Shown here: piece by piece, positions 61,736 through 64,000 of the stretch
Numbering within the stretch: position 1 is the stretch's first letter
Layout: each line of letters starts with the position of its first letter
DNA from: Streptomyces dysideae
GTDB lineage: Bacteria; Actinomycetota; Actinomycetes; Streptomycetales; Streptomycetaceae
DNA length: 64,000 nt
Direction of reading: 5' to 3'
NCBI RefSeq assembly: GCF_001514305.1
Contig: NZ_KQ949101.1
Coordinates: 1 to 64,000 of the forward strand
Notes under the pieces: generated by a model
The model's input: the letters and a program-made list of their open reading frames with translations, nothing else
Told to the model about the DNA's origin: nothing
Databases searched by the model: none
Translations under genes and position numbers: made by a program

Positions 61736-63247
61736 ATGCCCGACGTCCGGCTGGCCTCGCCGCGAGGCAAGTGGATCCTGCTGACCACCATCCTCGGCTC
61801 CAGCATGGCCATGCTGGACTCGACGGTCGTCAACGTCGCCCTCCCGCGCATCGGCCGCGACCTCGACGCGGACCTGGCGGCGCTCCAGTGGACGGTCAAC
61901 GCGTACATGGTGACGCTGGCCGGCCTGATCCTCCTCGGCGGCTCCCTGGGGGACCGTTACGGCCGCCGCAGGATCTTCGTCGTAGGGGTGGTGTGGTTCG
62001 CGGCGGCGTCACTGCTGTGCGGGATCGCCCCGAACGCGGGTGTACTGGTCGCGGCGCGGGCGTTGCAGGGCATCGGCGGAGCACTGCTCACCCCCGGCTC
62101 CCTGGCCCTGATCCAGGCGTCGTTCCACCCCGACGACCGAGGACGGGCGATCGGCCTCTGGTCCGGCTTCGGCGGCATCGGCGCGGCGGTGGGCCCGTTC
62201 GTGGGCGGCTGGCTGGTGGACGGTCCCGGCTGGCGCTGGGTGTTCCTCCTGAACGTCCCGCTGGCCCTGCTCTGCGCGCCGATCGCCCTGCGCCACGTCC
62301 CCGAGTCGGATGGGGGTCCCTCCCGCTCGAGCGAAGCCGAGAGTGGGGGAGGCCGTCGCGACCATGCCCGCTTCGACGTGTCGGGCGCGGCGCTGGGAGC
62401 CCTGGCCCTCGCGCTGGTGACGTACGCGCTGATCGAGGCGAGGGAGGGCTCCCTGACGGTGGCCGTCACGGCGGTGGCGGGAGTGGCGGCGGGGGTCCTG
62501 TTCGTCCGCGTCGAACGCCGCACCCCGGACCCGATGATGCCGCCGGCCATCTTCACGGCGTCCCGTCAGTTCACGGCGGTCAACCTGGTCACCCTGTGCG
62601 TGTACGCGGCGTTCGGCGGCTTCTTCTTCCTGGCCGCGCTGCAACTCCAGGTCGTGGTCGGCTACACGGCCCTGGGCGCGGGTACGGCGCTGCTCCCCAC
62701 GACAGCCCTGATGCTCCTGCTCTCGGCCCGCTCGGGCGCGCTGGCGGACCGCATCGGCCCCCGCATCCCACTCACCGTCGGCCCTCTGCTGTGCGCGACG
62801 GGCTTGCTGCTGATGCTGAGGGTGGGAGAGGGCGCGTCGTACTGGGCGGACATCTTCCCCGCCCTCCTGGTCCTGGGTCTGGGCATGGTCACCCTGGTCG
62901 CGCCGCTCACCGCCACGGTCCTCGCCTCCGTCGACACCGCGAGGGCGGGCCTGGCCAGCGGCATCAACAACGCGGCGGCCCGTGCGGCGGGCCTGATCGC
63001 GGTCGCCGCGCTGCCGCTGATCGCGGGGATGGGGCCGGAGGCGTACCGCTCGCCGCCGGCCTTCGACGAGGCGTTCGGGCGGGCGATGGCTGTGTGCGCG
63101 GGGGTGCTGGTGGTGGGTGCGGTGGTCGCGTTCGCGACGGTACGGCGACTGCCACCGGACTGTCGACGCCCGGAGTGCCGAACCCATGGCAGCGTGACGG
63201 CTCCGCCGCTGGAGGGGCGGCGGTCGGCTGGGCGGGCGGGTTCCTGA
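61736..63247 (+). CDS. MFS drug exporter (EmrB/QacA, DHA2)
   Basis: A 503-residue exporter with about 14 membrane helices: motif D1 (SSMAMLDSTVVNVALPRI), motif A (GSLGDRYGRRRIFV) and motif C (GIGAAVGPFVGGWL). Proton-driven efflux of small molecules is likely. The TM6-TM7 loop carries DGGPSRSSEAESGGG, encoded by a copy of the dispersed palindromic repeat. A TATACC box ends 8 bases before the ATG and could give a leaderless mRNA. Start taken at 61736. Confidence 0.9.
   Translation: MPDVRLASPRGKWILLTTILGSSMAMLDSTVVNVALPRIGRDLDADLAALQWTVNAYMVTLAGLILLGGSLGDRYGRRRIFVVGVVWFAAASLLCGIAPNAGVLVAARALQGIGGALLTPGSLALIQASFHPDDRGRAIGLWSGFGGIGAAVGPFVGGWLVDGPGWRWVFLLNVPLALLCAPIALRHVPESDGGPSRSSEAESGGGRRDHARFDVSGAALGALALALVTYALIEAREGSLTVAVTAVAGVAAGVLFVRVERRTPDPMMPPAIFTASRQFTAVNLVTLCVYAAFGGFFFLAALQLQVVVGYTALGAGTALLPTTALMLLLSARSGALADRIGPRIPLTVGPLLCATGLLLMLRVGEGASYWADIFPALLVLGLGMVTLVAPLTATVLASVDTARAGLASGINNAAARAAGLIAVAALPLIAGMGPEAYRSPPAFDEAFGRAMAVCAGVLVVGAVVAFATVRRLPPDCRRPECRTHGSVTAPPLEGRRSAGRAGS
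62310..62350. repeat. Dispersed palindromic repeat inside MFS gene
   Basis: ATGGGGGTCCCTCCCGCTCG followed by AGCGAAGCCGAGAGTGGGGG. It is the reverse complement of the clpB copy at 38082-38120 with about 90% identity. The insertion keeps the reading frame and falls in a cytoplasmic loop. Confidence 0.88.
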
Positions 63248-63366
63248 GACCGAGGCCGGCCACAGGGCTTCGCCTGGGGGAGCCGCCGCGGTTCCTACGC
63301 CGTGCCGGGCACACGGCGGGGTACGGGACGGCTGGGGGAATCCAGCGTGGCGATGGGCAGGCCGGC

Positions 63367-63522
63367 TCATCGCGCGCCGTCCGCGCGCAGCTCGGCCCAG
63401 ACGCGTTTCCCGCCGTGCACCAGCTCGGTGCCCCAGGCGTGGGCGAGGGCGTCGACGAGGAGCTCGAGTCGCGCGTCTGCGGTCACCCACATCGAGGGGC
63501 GGTGGGCGCCGTCATAGGACCG
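63367..63522 (-). pseudogene. C-terminal remnant of a HATPase gene
   Basis: About 50 codons ending at 63367 give LELLVDALAHAWGTELVHGG and KRVWAELRADGAR, the last helix and strand of small ATP-binding (RsbW-like) proteins. The N and G boxes are absent upstream, so it is a fragment. Confidence 0.55.
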
Positions 63523-63635
63523 GAAGGGCCACGGCCCGGTCCCCTGGGAGAATGGTGCTCTGTGTGATCGTGCACTCCGTGCCGCCACCGCTTCCTGAGC
63601 AGCGGCGACACAGACGTTGTGAGCTGCGGTGACTG

Positions 63636-64000
63636 TTACCGCTTCAGCTCGGCGTATGCCTCGGCGCTGCTGTCCTGAAGGAACTGCCAGCAACGCTCTG
63701 TCTCGTCCTTCTCGTTGATCTCGCCAGCGGCACGAGCGAGGGCGGCGAGGCAGCGCAGGAACCCGCGATTGGCCCGGTGGTCCCAAGGGATGGGGCCATG
63801 TCCCTTCCATCCGGCCCGGCGCAGCCCGTCCAGACCGCGGTGATAGCCGGTCCGTGCGTACGCGTACGACTCGACCACGCGCCCCGCCTCGAAGGCGTCG
63901 TCGGCGAGCATCGCCCAGGCGAGCGAGAATGTGGGGTGCTTCGCCGCGACCTCGGCCGGCGCCAGGGACTCCTCGCCCAGCAGGCGGTACGCCTCTTCGT
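63636..64000 (-). CDS. DUF3151 family protein (5' end beyond window)
   Basis: At least 121 codons of a helical DUF3151 protein: AYRLLGEESLAPAEVAAKHP, SYAYARTGYHRGLDGLRRAG, GPIPWDHRANRGFLRCLAAL. Typical length is about 135-140 residues, so only a short N-terminal part is missing beyond the right edge. The function of the family is unknown. It is convergent with the MFS region, in the same order as fba in other streptomycetes by my recollection. Confidence 0.88.
   Translation of the reverse strand, partial: EEAYRLLGEESLAPAEVAAKHPTFSLAWAMLADDAFEAGRVVESYAYARTGYHRGLDGLRRAGWKGHGPIPWDHRANRGFLRCLAALARAAGEINEKDETERCWQFLQDSSAEAYAELKR

Overview
The window is a piece of high-GC actinobacterial chromosome, almost certainly Streptomyces. 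The signs are frequent GTG/TTG starts, 4-base GTGA start/stop overlaps, WhiJ-like regulator/DUF397 pairs, a dnaK-grpE-dnaJ-hspR operon and a clpB gene each preceded by HAIR operators (CTTGAGT-N7-ACTCAAG), and many secreted FG-GAP and fibronectin-type proteins. No rRNA, tRNA or CRISPR array was seen.

Layout. 0-6 kb: a WhiJ-like regulator with its DUF397 partner, then three minus-strand FG-GAP repeat exported proteins and the remnant of a fourth. 6-10 kb: a zinc-ribbon protein, a membrane iron-sulfur reductase and a MraY/WecA-like membrane protein whose catalytic aspartates look lost. 10-14.3 kb: the HspR heat-shock operon, closed by a strong terminator. 14.4-19.6 kb: a PA14/fibronectin exported protein, a protein of unknown family, an orphan sugar-binding lipoprotein and an SPFH protein. 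19.7-23 kb: a decayed stretch with a MITE-like insertion, truncated or frameshifted kinase-like, aldo/keto reductase and Uma2 genes, and a gene with an in-frame amber codon. 23-26.3 kb: an intact ATP-grasp / alpha-E / transglutaminase operon. 26.5-31 kb: a RelE-type toxin-antitoxin pair, a second WhiJ-like locus with its ATPase, an ISL3 transposase scrap and two damaged exported-protein genes. 31-34.8 kb: three LuxR-type paralogues beside a small exported peptide carrying two NSSWP motifs and a shrunken Rieske-like protein. 35-40.6 kb: a flavin/F420-type oxidase, clpB, a YbjN protein and a PIG-V-like mannosyltransferase. 40.7-53.3 kb: an accessory stretch with three fragments of an aminotransferase gene (one split by the second MITE copy), Uma2, UPF0158, a SNF2 helicase/SWIM pair, a pRiA4b ORF-3 protein, YefM/YoeB and a DHFR-like protein. 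53.5-64 kb: housekeeping genes including an intact aminotransferase, spermidine synthase, CoxG-like, aldose epimerase, pyrE, fba, an MFS exporter and DUF3151.

How the genes work together. HspR represses the dnaK operon and probably clpB, tying disaggregation (ClpB) to refolding (DnaK/GrpE/DnaJ). The WhiJ-like/DUF397/ATPase sets are typical streptomycete developmental regulatory modules. The ATP-grasp/alpha-E/transglutaminase trio is translationally coupled and probably makes or processes a peptide-like product.

The most notable discoveries are: a 155-157 bp mobile element present twice with 25-bp terminal inverted repeats and perfect 8-bp target duplications; a dispersed ~40 bp palindromic repeat inserted in frame in both clpB and the MFS transporter; and the NSSWP peptide / LuxR / Rieske-like locus, a candidate undescribed peptide signalling or peptide-product system.
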